From Azospirillum melinis (GTDB lineage: Bacteria > Pseudomonadota > Alphaproteobacteria > Azospirillales > Azospirillaceae), in assembly GCF_013340935.1 (NCBI RefSeq), contig NZ_WHOS01000016.1, forward strand, positions 1-64,000: a stretch of 64,000 nucleotides of DNA. Reading direction: 5' to 3'. Shown piece after piece: positions 45,609-53,773 of this stretch. The notes beneath the pieces are model-generated. The model saw nothing but the letters and a program-made list of their open reading frames with translations. It searched no databases and was not told the origin of the DNA. How positions within the stretch are numbered: position 1 is the stretch's first letter; every line of letters begins with the position of its first letter. Both the position numbers and the translations under genes were made by a program.

Positions 45609-45914
45609 GCGGCCGGACCGCGGACGCAGAATCGTCCCCATCGCTTGAACGTTCGGTACGATGTGGCGCTAAGTCCAGACGGGCTTCGGCGCCACAGTCA
45701 TTTTCGGGTCATTCCCTTTTCGCCCGGCCCATTGCGCCTGCCGTGGGGGTCCTCCCGGCAAATACCCCTTTCCGCAATTTTCTAACAAGGCCGGTTGCGA
45801 CTTGTTACCACGCCCTGTGGTAGATATCTGTGATTCCTCTGACCGTTAAATTGTCTATCATCCACCAGTCACAATTTTTGAAACGCTCTGTTTTGCAAGT
45901 GGGGGGACAAGCAT
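45609..45914. other. Intergenic region before RTX gene
   Basis: 306 bases with no reading frame of interest. The last 130 bases are AT-rich by local standards and should hold the RTX gene promoter. GTGGGGGGAC lies before the ATG as ribosome-binding site. No clear promoter consensus or hairpin was found. Confidence 0.4.
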
Positions 45915-46679
45915 ATGGGATATCTGTTTGGCGGACTCGGCGACGACACGCTGCTCGGAGATTATGGCGACGACACGCTGGATGGCGGCGACGGCAACGA
46001 CACTCTGTTCGGCCGTGCGGGGAACGATGTGCTGGTCGGCGGAGCAGGCAACGACAGTCTGTACGGCGGTGACGGGGATGATGTCCTGATCGGCGGGGCC
46101 GGCGACAATGTGCTGTTCGGCGAGGGCGGCAACGACAGTTTCTATATCGATACCCCGACCGCGGCCCGTCTTTTTGGCGGCGATGGCGACGACACGGTCA
46201 TTGTCCGCTATGCCGGGGGCGTCGATCTGAATATCTCCAATTCGATCGAGCATGTCATCGGCGGGGTCGGCAATGACACCGTGACGGCGGCCAGCTCCTA
46301 CTCGGCAGTGACGATGGCCGGCGAGGACGGCAACGATGTGCTGACCGGCGGTTCCGGCAACGACACGCTGTCCGGTGGGACCGGTGACGACAGGCTGCGG
46401 GGCGGCGGCGGTGACGACGTGCTGCAAGGCGGGGCCGGCGCCGACCTGTTCGATTTCTCGGTAAGCTTCGGCGGCAGCGGCGGCAACGACGTCGTGGGCG
46501 ATTTCAACGCCGCGGAGGGCGACAGGATCGGACTGCTCAACTACCAGAGCTACACGGTGAGCGCCAACGCCCAGGGCGAGGCTGTTCTCAACATTTCCGG
46601 CTTTGGCAACGCGTCGACGGTTACCCTCTCCGGAGTGATGGCCCAGGACGTGTCGAGTTCCTGGTTCACCCCCCTCTGA
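45915..46679 (+). CDS. Short RTX-type calcium-binding protein
   Basis: A 254-residue protein starting directly with glycine-rich calcium-binding nonapeptides of the GGxGxDxLx type (for example LFGGLGDDTLLGDYGDDTL). There are two arrays, residues about 4-75 and 130-175, separated by a non-repeat segment (YIDTPTAARLFGG region). The last 75 residues (FNAAEGDRIGLLNYQSY onward) resemble the C-terminal targeting part of type I secreted RTX proteins. No N-terminal signal is present, as expected for type I export. No export ABC transporter or catalytic domain adjoins. A terminator follows. Confidence 0.85.
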   Translation: MGYLFGGLGDDTLLGDYGDDTLDGGDGNDTLFGRAGNDVLVGGAGNDSLYGGDGDDVLIGGAGDNVLFGEGGNDSFYIDTPTAARLFGGDGDDTVIVRYAGGVDLNISNSIEHVIGGVGNDTVTAASSYSAVTMAGEDGNDVLTGGSGNDTLSGGTGDDRLRGGGGDDVLQGGAGADLFDFSVSFGGSGGNDVVGDFNAAEGDRIGLLNYQSYTVSANAQGEAVLNISGFGNASTVTLSGVMAQDVSSSWFTPL

Positions 46680-46686
46680 AAACAGG

Positions 46687-46718
46687 AAGGCGCCGTCCCG
46701 GCGGGGACGGCGCCTTTT
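46687..46718 (+). terminator. Terminator after RTX gene
   Basis: AAGGCGCCGTCCC, short loop, GGGACGGCGCCTT followed by TT. A strong stem 10 bases after the RTX stop codon, facing the converging sulfite-reduction operon. Confidence 0.88.
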
Positions 46719-46750
46719 CCATCGGTTCTGGGCGGATGAAAACCGCCGCC

Positions 46751-47251
46751 CTACCCCACCTTCAGCTTGCGGCGCAGCAGCGACAGCGGCGCGGTGTCGT
46801 CCAGGCTGGGCTGGAAAGCGATGGTGATCTCCTTCAGCGCATTGGCCCAGCTGTCCGGGTTGGTGCCTTCCGGCGCCTCGACCGAGGTGAAGCCGGTGCG
46901 GACCAGGAACAGATACTGGTCGGGAATGACATGGCCGACCGCGCGGATCTCGCCGGTGTAGCCGTAGCGCTCCCGCAGCTCGCGCGCGGTGGAGAAGCCG
47001 CGGCCGTCGCGGAACTTCGGGAACTCCAGCGCCACCAGGGAGAAGCGGTCGAGGTCGGCGGCGATGGCCCCCGCCAGCGTGCCGCTCTTCAGCCGCACGC
47101 CCAGCCGGGCGTTGCGGCCCTCGAAGCTGTCACGCTCCGCCTGCCAGCGCTCGAAGCTGATGATGACCGGGCGGTCGTTGGGGACCGGCTCGCCATCGGG
47201 GATGAAGCTCCAGGCATCCTCGCCGATGCGCCCATTCTCAATCAGCGGCAT
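46751..47251 (-). CDS. DUF934 family protein
   Basis: DUF934 protein, 166 residues from MPLIENGRIGEDAW. The family is found next to cysI in many alpha- and betaproteobacteria and is presumed to assist sulfite reduction, but its activity is not established. Visible conserved parts are PNDRPVIISFERWQ, LGVRLKSG and DLDRFSLVALEFPKFRDGRGF. AGGAGAGA lies before its ATG, and it overlaps cysI by 14 bases. It is the last gene of the unit. Confidence 0.9.
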   Translation of the reverse strand: MPLIENGRIGEDAWSFIPDGEPVPNDRPVIISFERWQAERDSFEGRNARLGVRLKSGTLAGAIAADLDRFSLVALEFPKFRDGRGFSTARELRERYGYTGEIRAVGHVIPDQYLFLVRTGFTSVEAPEGTNPDSWANALKEITIAFQPSLDDTAPLSLLRRKLKVG

Positions 47252-48929
47252 AGATTCTCTCCTTGAACGGGGCATGGCCGACGCGGCGGAGCGTGTCGAT
47301 GAAGCGCTCGCCCTCGCCCGTGCGGTTGGCGAGATAGACGTCGACGATGGCCTCGATGGCGTCCACCGCTTCGGTCTCGGTCACCGCCGGGCCGAGGATG
47401 TCGCCGATTTCCGTGGTCAGCGTCGGGTCGCCGCCGACGGTGATCTGGTAATACTCGGTGCCCTTCTTGTCGACGCCGAGGATGCCGATGGCGCCGACAT
47501 GGTGATGGCCGCAGGCGTTGATGCAGCCGCTGATCTTGATGCCCAGTTCACCGATGGTGCGCTGGCGGACCGGATCGGCAAAGCGGGCGGAGATCGCCTG
47601 CGCCAGCGGGATCGAGCGGGCATTGGCAAGCGCGCAGTAATCCAGCCCCGGGCAGGCGATGATGTCGCCGATCAGCCCGGCATTGGCGCTGCCCAGCTCC
47701 GCCGCGTCGAGCTGCTTCCACAGGTCGTACAGCTCATCCTTCTTCACATGGGCGAGGACGAGGTTCTGGACATGGGTGACGCGCAGCTCGCCAAAGCTGT
47801 GGCGCTCGGCCAGATCGGCGACGAGGTCCATCTGGTCGCAGGTGGCGTCACCGGGGATGCCGCCGGCCGGCTTCAGCGAGATGGTGGCGATGGCATAGCC
47901 CGGCGCCTTGTGCTCCGCGACATTCACCGCCAGCCAGTTGGCGAAGGCCGGATCGGACGCCTTGGCACGCTCCAGCGCTTCGGAGTGATCGGGCGGCTCC
48001 TCGAAGGGCGGCGGGGCGAAATGCTGGCGGACACCCTCGACGATCTCCGGATCCAGGCGGTACTTGGGGCCGCGCAGCCGCGCGAACTCCTCCTCGACCT
48101 CCTGGGTGAATTTCTCCAGCCCAAGCTCGTGCACCAGGATCTTGATGCGCGCCTTGTAGATGTTGTCGCGGCGTCCGTACTGGTTGTAAACGCGCAGGAT
48201 GGCTTCGAGATAGGCGACGAAATCCTCCTCGGCCACCCACTCGCGCACCAGCTTGCCGACGAAGGGCGAACGGCCGAGACCGCCGCCGACATAGAAGGAG
48301 AAGCCGGCTTCGCCCTTGTCGTTGCGACGGGCCAGCAGGCCGACGTCGTGGATGCGCACCGCGGCGCGGTCGCTCTCGGCGCCGGAGATGGCGATCTTGA
48401 ACTTGCGCGGCAGATAGGTGAACTCGGGGTGCATCGTCGTCCACTGCCGCAGGATCTCGGCATAGACGCGGCCATCCACCACCTCGTCCCTGGCGGCGCC
48501 GACGAAGGGGTCGGTGGTGACGTTGCGCACGCAGTTGCCGCTGGTCTGCAGCGCGTGCATGTCGACCTCGGCCAGCTCATGCAGGATGGCCGGGGTGTCC
48601 TCCAGCTTGATCCAGTTGTATTGCAGGTTCTGGCGGGTGGTGAAGTGGCCGTAGCCGCGGTCGTACCGGCGCCCGATCTCCGCCAGCTTGCGCAGCTGGG
48701 TGGCCGACATCACGCCATAGGGCACGGCGATGCGCAGCATGTAGGCGTGAAGCTGGAGATAGAGGCCGTTCATCAGCCGGACCGGCTTGAACTCCTCCTC
48801 CGTCAGCTCGCCGGACAGCCGCCGCTCGACCTGTTTGCGGAACTGCTCGACGCGCTCGGCAACGAACTGCCGGTCGATCTCGTCGTAATGGTAGATGCCG
48901 GCACGGGCGCCGGGCGCGATGTGGTTCAT
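47238..48929 (-). CDS. cysI: Sulfite reductase hemoprotein (siroheme, 4Fe-4S)
   Basis: Siroheme- and 4Fe-4S-containing assimilatory sulfite reductase, 563 residues. Cluster cysteines appear as CPGLDYC and SGCINAC; siroheme-contact arginines lie in GHFTTRQNLQYNW and TSGNCVRNVTTDP. It reduces sulfite to sulfide. There is no CysJ flavoprotein gene here, so electrons probably come from ferredoxin or another donor. A nitrite reductase would be similar, but DUF934, DUF2849 and divergent cysHD favour sulfite. I use ATG 48929; an in-frame TTG lies three codons upstream. Confidence 0.92.
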   Translation of the reverse strand: MNHIAPGARAGIYHYDEIDRQFVAERVEQFRKQVERRLSGELTEEEFKPVRLMNGLYLQLHAYMLRIAVPYGVMSATQLRKLAEIGRRYDRGYGHFTTRQNLQYNWIKLEDTPAILHELAEVDMHALQTSGNCVRNVTTDPFVGAARDEVVDGRVYAEILRQWTTMHPEFTYLPRKFKIAISGAESDRAAVRIHDVGLLARRNDKGEAGFSFYVGGGLGRSPFVGKLVREWVAEEDFVAYLEAILRVYNQYGRRDNIYKARIKILVHELGLEKFTQEVEEEFARLRGPKYRLDPEIVEGVRQHFAPPPFEEPPDHSEALERAKASDPAFANWLAVNVAEHKAPGYAIATISLKPAGGIPGDATCDQMDLVADLAERHSFGELRVTHVQNLVLAHVKKDELYDLWKQLDAAELGSANAGLIGDIIACPGLDYCALANARSIPLAQAISARFADPVRQRTIGELGIKISGCINACGHHHVGAIGILGVDKKGTEYYQITVGGDPTLTTEIGDILGPAVTETEAVDAIEAIVDVYLANRTGEGERFIDTLRRVGHAPFKERIYAAD

Positions 48930-48986
48930 GTCGATCAACCCTCAGAGCCGCCGGAACGGCCGACGTTCATTCACTCGAACAGCCAC

Positions 48987-49274
48987 TCAGGCGGCCTGCT
49001 TGCCCAGATCCAGACGGACGGTCGGGCCGGCGGTGCGGATGCGCTCGCGCATCGTCGCCGGGACCGGGACGCCGTCTTCCTCCACCACCTCGAAGGCGTA
49101 GATGTCGACGCCGAACTGCTCGCGCTCCGCCGTCGCCTTGGCGTCGGCCAGCACGGCATCCGCCTCGGAGCGCTGGAACAGCGCAGCCTCGGCGAAGGAC
49201 TCGACCCACCGGCCGCCCTCGCCCAGGAACACGACTTCCCCGTCGCGCAGGCGGTTGGCGGTGATGGCTTTCAT
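48987..49274 (-). CDS. DUF2849 family protein
   Basis: DUF2849 protein, 95 residues from MKAITANRLRDGEVVFLG, with GAAGGAAGG just before the ATG. The family occurs between siroheme synthase and cysI in alphaproteobacteria. Conserved features are GRWVESFAEAALF, ADAVLADAKATAE and GVDIYAFEVVEEDG. No enzymatic motif is visible; a role in sulfite reductase function is inferred from neighbours only. Confidence 0.88.
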   Translation of the reverse strand: MKAITANRLRDGEVVFLGEGGRWVESFAEAALFQRSEADAVLADAKATAEREQFGVDIYAFEVVEEDGVPVPATMRERIRTAGPTVRLDLGKQAA

Positions 49275-49414
49275 CGATCCTTCCTTCGATCGATCCTTGG
49301 CCGACATCTGGCTCTCCTGGCTGGTCGTTCTCGAACGCGTTTGGTGTCTTAACCCGAACCGTCGGCGGTCCGGCAGTGAATTCGCCATCGACAGGTTCTG
49401 CGGGAGGCTGGCCG

Positions 49415-49972
49415 TTACGGCAGCCACTTCTCCCGGTCGATCAGTTCGCGGCTTTCGCGGGCGACCTCCGACATCGACGCCCCTTCCGCCCGGCGGCGGT
49501 TGCGAAGCTCGGCGATGGTGCGCAGCCGCTCCGCCCAGTCCTCCGGGAACAGGGCCTCCAGCCGCTGGCGCAGCAGGCTGGCGAGCGTCGGGCTGCGGCC
49601 GCCGGTGGAGACCGTCATCACCAGATCGCCACGCCGCACCACGGAGGGCGAGTGGAAATCGCACAAGGGGATGACGTCCTCGACATTTACCAGCACCCGG
49701 CGCTGCCGCGCCAGCTCCGCCAGCGCCGTCTCGGTCTCCGCCCCCAGCCCCATCACATACAGCACGCCGACCCTGTCGAGATCGGATGCCTCCGGCAGAG
49801 CCCGCACCAGACGGTCGCCGGCGAGAGCCGCCAATTCCCCATCCGGTTCCGGTGAAAAGACCTGTGGATCCGCCCCGCCCTCGCGAAGCTGCGACAGACG
49901 GCGCACCGCGAGCGGGCCGGCGCCGGCCAGCGCAATCGCCACCCGCGCCGGGTCGAGCGCCAGCGGAATCAT
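49415..49972 (-). CDS. cysG: Siroheme synthase, dehydrogenase/chelatase part
   Basis: The precorrin-2 dehydrogenase/sirohydrochlorin ferrochelatase part of siroheme synthase (185 residues), corresponding to the N-terminal half of CysG or to Met8. NAD-binding is seen in VAIALAGAGPLAVRRL, and the catalytic Asp is likely in VNVEDVIPLCDFHSPSVV. No uroporphyrinogen methyltransferase domain is attached, so that step must be encoded elsewhere. It supplies the siroheme for cysI downstream. A 140-base gap separates it from DUF2849. Confidence 0.9.
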   Translation of the reverse strand: MIPLALDPARVAIALAGAGPLAVRRLSQLREGGADPQVFSPEPDGELAALAGDRLVRALPEASDLDRVGVLYVMGLGAETETALAELARQRRVLVNVEDVIPLCDFHSPSVVRRGDLVMTVSTGGRSPTLASLLRQRLEALFPEDWAERLRTIAELRNRRRAEGASMSEVARESRELIDREKWLP

Positions 49973-50110
49973 GCCCGCCCCACCGAAACGGGCGAAATCG
50001 GGCTGGCGACTGCGGCGCCTATGACCGGGATCCTGTGCATGGCGGTATTTAGCCCGGCCGCCGCATGACAATCAACATATTTCACACAATGATTTGCAAT
50101 GCAGCACAAA

Positions 50111-50127
50111 CCTATTAAACAAGTAGA
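50111..50127. promoter_or_regulatory. Candidate operator copy 1, sulfate operons
   Basis: CCTATTAAACAAGTAGA, an imperfect inverted repeat (CTA...TAG) in the AT-rich region between the divergent sulfate operons. It shares CCTA, central AA and AGTAGA with the second copy at 50188. The regulator is unknown. Confidence 0.45.
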
Positions 50128-50187
50128 GAATGTATTTAAGTTGCACGGGTTTTCCGCCGGTGTTAATGTGCAAACACAGTCATTAAA

Positions 50188-50204
50188 CCTACATAATTAG
50201 TAGA
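50188..50204. promoter_or_regulatory. Candidate operator copy 2, sulfate operons
   Basis: CCTACATAATTAGTAGA, a better inverted repeat than copy 1 (CTAC-N7-GTAG around AATT), 32 bases before the cysH start codon. The two copies are 77 bases apart. Short AT-rich dyads of this kind suit Rrf2-type cysteine regulators, but that assignment is inference. Confidence 0.5.
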
Positions 50205-50235
50205 CTTAAAAGGCCACCGCGAAAGGCAGCCAACG

Positions 50236-50940
50236 ATGGACGCGGAAACACGGGTGAAGCATCTGACCGACAGCCACGGCACGCTGGAAGGCGCACCGCT
50301 GCTGGCCGCCATGCATGAGCTGTTCGGCGGGCGGATCGCGTTGATGTCGTCCTTCGGGGCCGAGTCCGCGGTGCTGCTGGCGCTGGCCGCCGAGGCGACG
50401 CCGGATTTCCCGGTTCTGTTTGTGAATACCGGCAAGCTGTTCGGCGAGACCCTGCGCTACCGCGACGAGCTGGTGAAGCGGCTGGGCCTCAGGGATGTGC
50501 GGGAGATCGGACCGACCGCCGACGACCTCGCCGCAGGCGACAAGGACGGCATGCTGTTCACCCGCGATTACGACGCCTGCTGCCATCTGCGCAAGACGGT
50601 GCCGCTGGACCGTGCGCTCGCCACCGCCGGGCTGGAGGCCTGGGTGACGGGACGCAAGCGCTTCCAGTCCTCGACCCGCGCCGCCCTGCCCCTGTTCGAG
50701 GCGGAGAACGGCCGCGTGAAGGTCAACCCACTGGCCAACTGGGACAAGGCCCGGCTGGAGGAAGAGTTCACCCGGCGCGACCTGCCGCGCCACCCGCTGG
50801 AAGCCGACGGGTACCTGTCCATCGGCTGTTACACCTGCACCGAGCGAGTGGCGCCCGGTGCCGACCCGCGTTCCGGCCGCTGGGCCGGCAGCGCCAAGAC
50901 CGAATGCGGCATACACACCATGATTGGAACCGCCCGATGA
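50236..50940 (+). CDS. cysH: Assimilatory adenylyl-sulfate (APS) reductase
   Basis: CysH family reductase, 234 residues. It carries Cys115-Cys116 (DYDACCHLRK), CxxC at 198-201 (IGCYTCTERV) and the catalytic Cys224 (KTECGIHT). The CC/CxxC set binds a 4Fe-4S cluster and marks enzymes that reduce APS directly; PAPS-specific reductases lack it. The product is sulfite for CysI. The first gene of cysH-cysD-cysNC, it ends in an ATGA overlap with cysD. The AT-rich region before it holds two dyad motifs. Confidence 0.93.
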   Translation: MDAETRVKHLTDSHGTLEGAPLLAAMHELFGGRIALMSSFGAESAVLLALAAEATPDFPVLFVNTGKLFGETLRYRDELVKRLGLRDVREIGPTADDLAAGDKDGMLFTRDYDACCHLRKTVPLDRALATAGLEAWVTGRKRFQSSTRAALPLFEAENGRVKVNPLANWDKARLEEEFTRRDLPRHPLEADGYLSIGCYTCTERVAPGADPRSGRWAGSAKTECGIHTMIGTAR

Positions 50941-51734
50941 GCGCCGATCTCGACCAGCTCGAAAACCAGAGCATCTATATTCTGCGCGAAGCCTACAACC
51001 GCATCGACAAGCTGGCGATGCTCTGGTCGATCGGCAAGGACAGCAACGCGCTGCTGTGGCTCTGCCGCAAGGCGTTCTTCGGCCGCATCCCCTTCCCCGT
51101 CGTGCAGCTCGACACCGCCATGGAGCTGCCGGAGGTCTACGAGTTCCGCGACCGCATCACCAAGGAATGGGACCTCGACCTCAAGGTGGAGCAGTGCCCG
51201 CCTGAGGAGGAGATGGACCAGACCCTGCCGCCGCTGACCCGTGCCGCCGCGCGCAAGACGGAAGGTCTCAAGAACCTGCTGCGCGACCATGCCTATCAAG
51301 GCGTGATGGTCGGCATCCGCCGCGACGAGCAGGCGACCCGCGCCAAGGAGCGCGTGTTCTCGCCGCGCTCGCTGGAAGGCGACTGGGACGTGAAGGACCA
51401 GCCGGCGGAATTCTGGGACCATTACAAGACGCGCTTTCCCGAAGGCGTCCATGTCCGCATCCACCCGCTGCTGGCCTGGACCGAGCTGGACATCTGGCGC
51501 TATTCCCAGCGCGAGGGGATTCCCATCGTCCCGCTGTACTTCGCCAAGGACGGCAAGCGTTACCGCTCGCTGGGCGAAAAGAACATCACCTTCCCGGTCG
51601 ACAGCACCGCGTCGACCATCGACGAGATCATCGCCGAGCTTCAGGTGACCCGCGTGCCGGAACGCGCCGGCCGCGCGATGGACAACGAATCCGAAGACAG
51701 CTTCGAGCGCCTGCGCAGCGTGGGGTACATGTAA
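50937..51734 (+). CDS. cysD: Sulfate adenylyltransferase subunit 2
   Basis: CysD, 265 residues, the PP-loop subunit of ATP sulfurylase that makes APS from sulfate and ATP. The PP-loop is in [14 protein letters not shown] (SxGKDS form), with later [19 protein letters not shown] and [18 protein letters not shown]. The start is the ATGA overlap with cysH; a longer frame inside cysH is ignored. It ends one base before cysNC, its GTPase partner. Confidence 0.96.
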   Translation: MSADLDQLENQSIYILREAYNRIDKLAMLWSIGKDSNALLWLCRKAFFGRIPFPVVQLDTAMELPEVYEFRDRITKEWDLDLKVEQCPPEEEMDQTLPPLTRAAARKTEGLKNLLRDHAYQGVMVGIRRDEQATRAKERVFSPRSLEGDWDVKDQPAEFWDHYKTRFPEGVHVRIHPLLAWTELDIWRYSQREGIPIVPLYFAKDGKRYRSLGEKNITFPVDSTASTIDEIIAELQVTRVPERAGRAMDNESEDSFERLRSVGYM

Positions 51735-51735
51735 G

Positions 51736-53604
51736 ATGCCGCATTCTCAACTCCGCATCGTCATCGTCGGCCATGTCGACCATGGCAAGTCCACGCTGAT
51801 CGGCCGCCTGCTGAACGACACCGGCAGCCTGCCGGACGGCAAGGTGGATCAGGTCCGCGAGATGAGCCGCAAGCGCGGCATGCCGTTCGAATGGGCCTTC
51901 GTCATGGACGCGCTGCAGGCCGAGCGCGACCAGGGCATCACCATCGACACCACCCAGATCCACTTCAAGACGAAGCAGCGCCCCTACGTCATCATCGACG
52001 CCCCGGGCCACACCGAGTTCCTGAAGAACATGGTGACCGGCGCCTCCCAGGCCGACGCCGCATTGCTGGTGATCGACGCCGACGAGGGCGCGCTGGAACA
52101 GTCGCGCCGCCACGCCTTCCTGCTGCACCTGCTGGGCGTGCGTCAGGTCGCGGTGGTCGTCAACAAGATGGACAAGGTCGAGTTCTCCAGCCGCCGCTAC
52201 GAGGTGGTGGCGCAGGAGATCAAGGACTATCTGGCCGAGCTGGGCCTCCAGCCCAAGGCGGTGATCCCGGTGTCCGCCCGCAACGGCGACAACATCGTCA
52301 CCCGCAGCAAGCAGGCCGACTGGTATCTGGGACCGACGGTGATCGAGCAGCTGGACGCCTTCCGTCCGCAGCAGACCTCGCCCGACCAGCCGCTGCGTTT
52401 CCCGCTCCAGGACGTCTACAAGCCGGACGACCGACGCATCCTGGCTGGCCGCATCGAGAGTGGGCGCCTGCGCGTCGGCGACACCCTGCACTTCTCGCCC
52501 ACCGGCGCCAGCGCCAAGGTGGTCAGCATCGAGGCGTGGAACCATCCGGAGACGGTGCTGTCGGCCCAGGCCGGGCAGAGCATCGGCATCACGCTGGACA
52601 AGCGCATCTTCGCGGAGCGCGGCCACATCGCCCACCACCAGTCCGACGCCCCGACCCTGGCCCACCGGCTGAGCGTGCGGCTGTTCTGGCTGGTATCGGA
52701 CCCGCTGGTGGTCGGCAAGACCTACACGCTGAAGATCGCCACCGCCGAGCACCGGGTGACGGTGGAGCAGGTGACGGCGGTCATCAATGTGGAGGATCTG
52801 TCCAGCACCCCCGGCAAGGCGGTCCGCCGCAACGAGGTGGCGGAGGTCGTCCTGCGCTCCCGCTCGCCCATCGCGCTCGATCTGGCGTCGGACCTGCCGC
52901 GCACCGGCCGCGGCGCGCTGATCGACGGCAACGACGTGGTCGGCGGCTGCCTGGTGGTCGAGATCGAGGACAGTGCTGCGGCCAACATCACCGAGGTGTC
53001 GCACACCGTCTCGCTGGAGGAGCGCGCCCAGGCCAACGGCCACAAGGGCGGCGTCATCTGGCTGACCGGCCTGTCCGGCGCCGGCAAGTCGACGCTGGCG
53101 ATGGCGCTGGAACGGGCGTTGTTCGACCGCGGCTGGCAGACCTTCGTGCTGGACGGCGACAATGTCCGCAACGGACTGAACGCCGGGCTGGGCTTCTCCG
53201 CCGACGACCGGGCGGAGAACATCCGCCGGGTGGCCGAGACGGCCAAGCTGTTCGCCGACGCCGGCATGGTGGTGATCGCCTCGCTGATCTCGCCGCTGAA
53301 GGCTGACCGGGCGCGGGCACGGGTGATCGGCGGCGAGCGCTTCCACGAGGTGCATGTCGCCGCCAACCTCGCCACCTGCGAGGAGCGCGACCCGAAGGGC
53401 CTCTACAAGAAAGCGCGGGCCGGCGAGATCGCCGAGTTCACCGGCATCTCGGCTCCCTACGAGGCGCCGGACCAGCCCGAACTGGTGATCGACACCGACG
53501 CGCTGAGCCGCAGCGAGGCGCTGGCCCAGCTGCTGGACTATGTCGACGAGACCTTGGGCAAGAACAGCCTGAAGTCGGAGAAGGAACTGACCTACGTGAT
53601 CTGA
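51736..53604 (+). CDS. cysN: CysN-CysC fusion: sulfurylase GTPase + APS kinase
   Basis: Bifunctional protein, 622 residues, of the NodQ/CysNC type. The N-terminal part is the CysN GTPase (P-loop GHVDHGKST at 12-20, [12 protein letters not shown]) with two beta-barrel domains to about residue 430. The C-terminal part is APS kinase (P-loop GLSGAGKS at about 445, [23 protein letters not shown]). It energises ATP sulfurylase and makes PAPS. As the linked reductase looks APS-specific, the PAPS made may serve sulfation or polysaccharide/Nod-factor-like modification. A terminator follows. Confidence 0.95.
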   Translation: MPHSQLRIVIVGHVDHGKSTLIGRLLNDTGSLPDGKVDQVREMSRKRGMPFEWAFVMDALQAERDQGITIDTTQIHFKTKQRPYVIIDAPGHTEFLKNMVTGASQADAALLVIDADEGALEQSRRHAFLLHLLGVRQVAVVVNKMDKVEFSSRRYEVVAQEIKDYLAELGLQPKAVIPVSARNGDNIVTRSKQADWYLGPTVIEQLDAFRPQQTSPDQPLRFPLQDVYKPDDRRILAGRIESGRLRVGDTLHFSPTGASAKVVSIEAWNHPETVLSAQAGQSIGITLDKRIFAERGHIAHHQSDAPTLAHRLSVRLFWLVSDPLVVGKTYTLKIATAEHRVTVEQVTAVINVEDLSSTPGKAVRRNEVAEVVLRSRSPIALDLASDLPRTGRGALIDGNDVVGGCLVVEIEDSAAANITEVSHTVSLEERAQANGHKGGVIWLTGLSGAGKSTLAMALERALFDRGWQTFVLDGDNVRNGLNAGLGFSADDRAENIRRVAETAKLFADAGMVVIASLISPLKADRARARVIGGERFHEVHVAANLATCEERDPKGLYKKARAGEIAEFTGISAPYEAPDQPELVIDTDALSRSEALAQLLDYVDETLGKNSLKSEKELTYVI

Positions 53605-53626
53605 GGGTCGGCTCCATAGGGTGAAA

Positions 53627-53664
53627 CGACGGGCGCGGGGGAAAGACCGCGCCCGTCGCTTTTT
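53627..53664 (+). terminator. Terminator after cysNC
   Basis: CGACGGGCGCGG / CCGCGCCCGTCG, a perfect 12-base stem with an 8-base loop, followed by CTTTTTC. It ends the cysH-cysD-cysNC operon. Confidence 0.92.
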
Positions 53665-53773
53665 CGGCCGACGCCGTACCTTGCCCCATCAACCCTCCCC
53701 CCTCTCCGGATCCTGTGGCATAAGGGGCCGCCATCACGCTTTCGCGCATCACGCCCAAGGACCCCTGCCCCCC

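Noticed and set aside
47238..48929. Assimilatory nitrite reductase instead of sulfite reductase
   Set aside because: Same fold and cofactors, but neighbours (DUF934, DUF2849, cysHDNC) are those of sulfate assimilation and no nitrate genes adjoin.
53621..53773. Longer N-terminus of the ABC-F protein
   Set aside because: The extension starts inside the cysNC terminator and is Arg-rich without similarity; MIRFDNVSK is the usual start.
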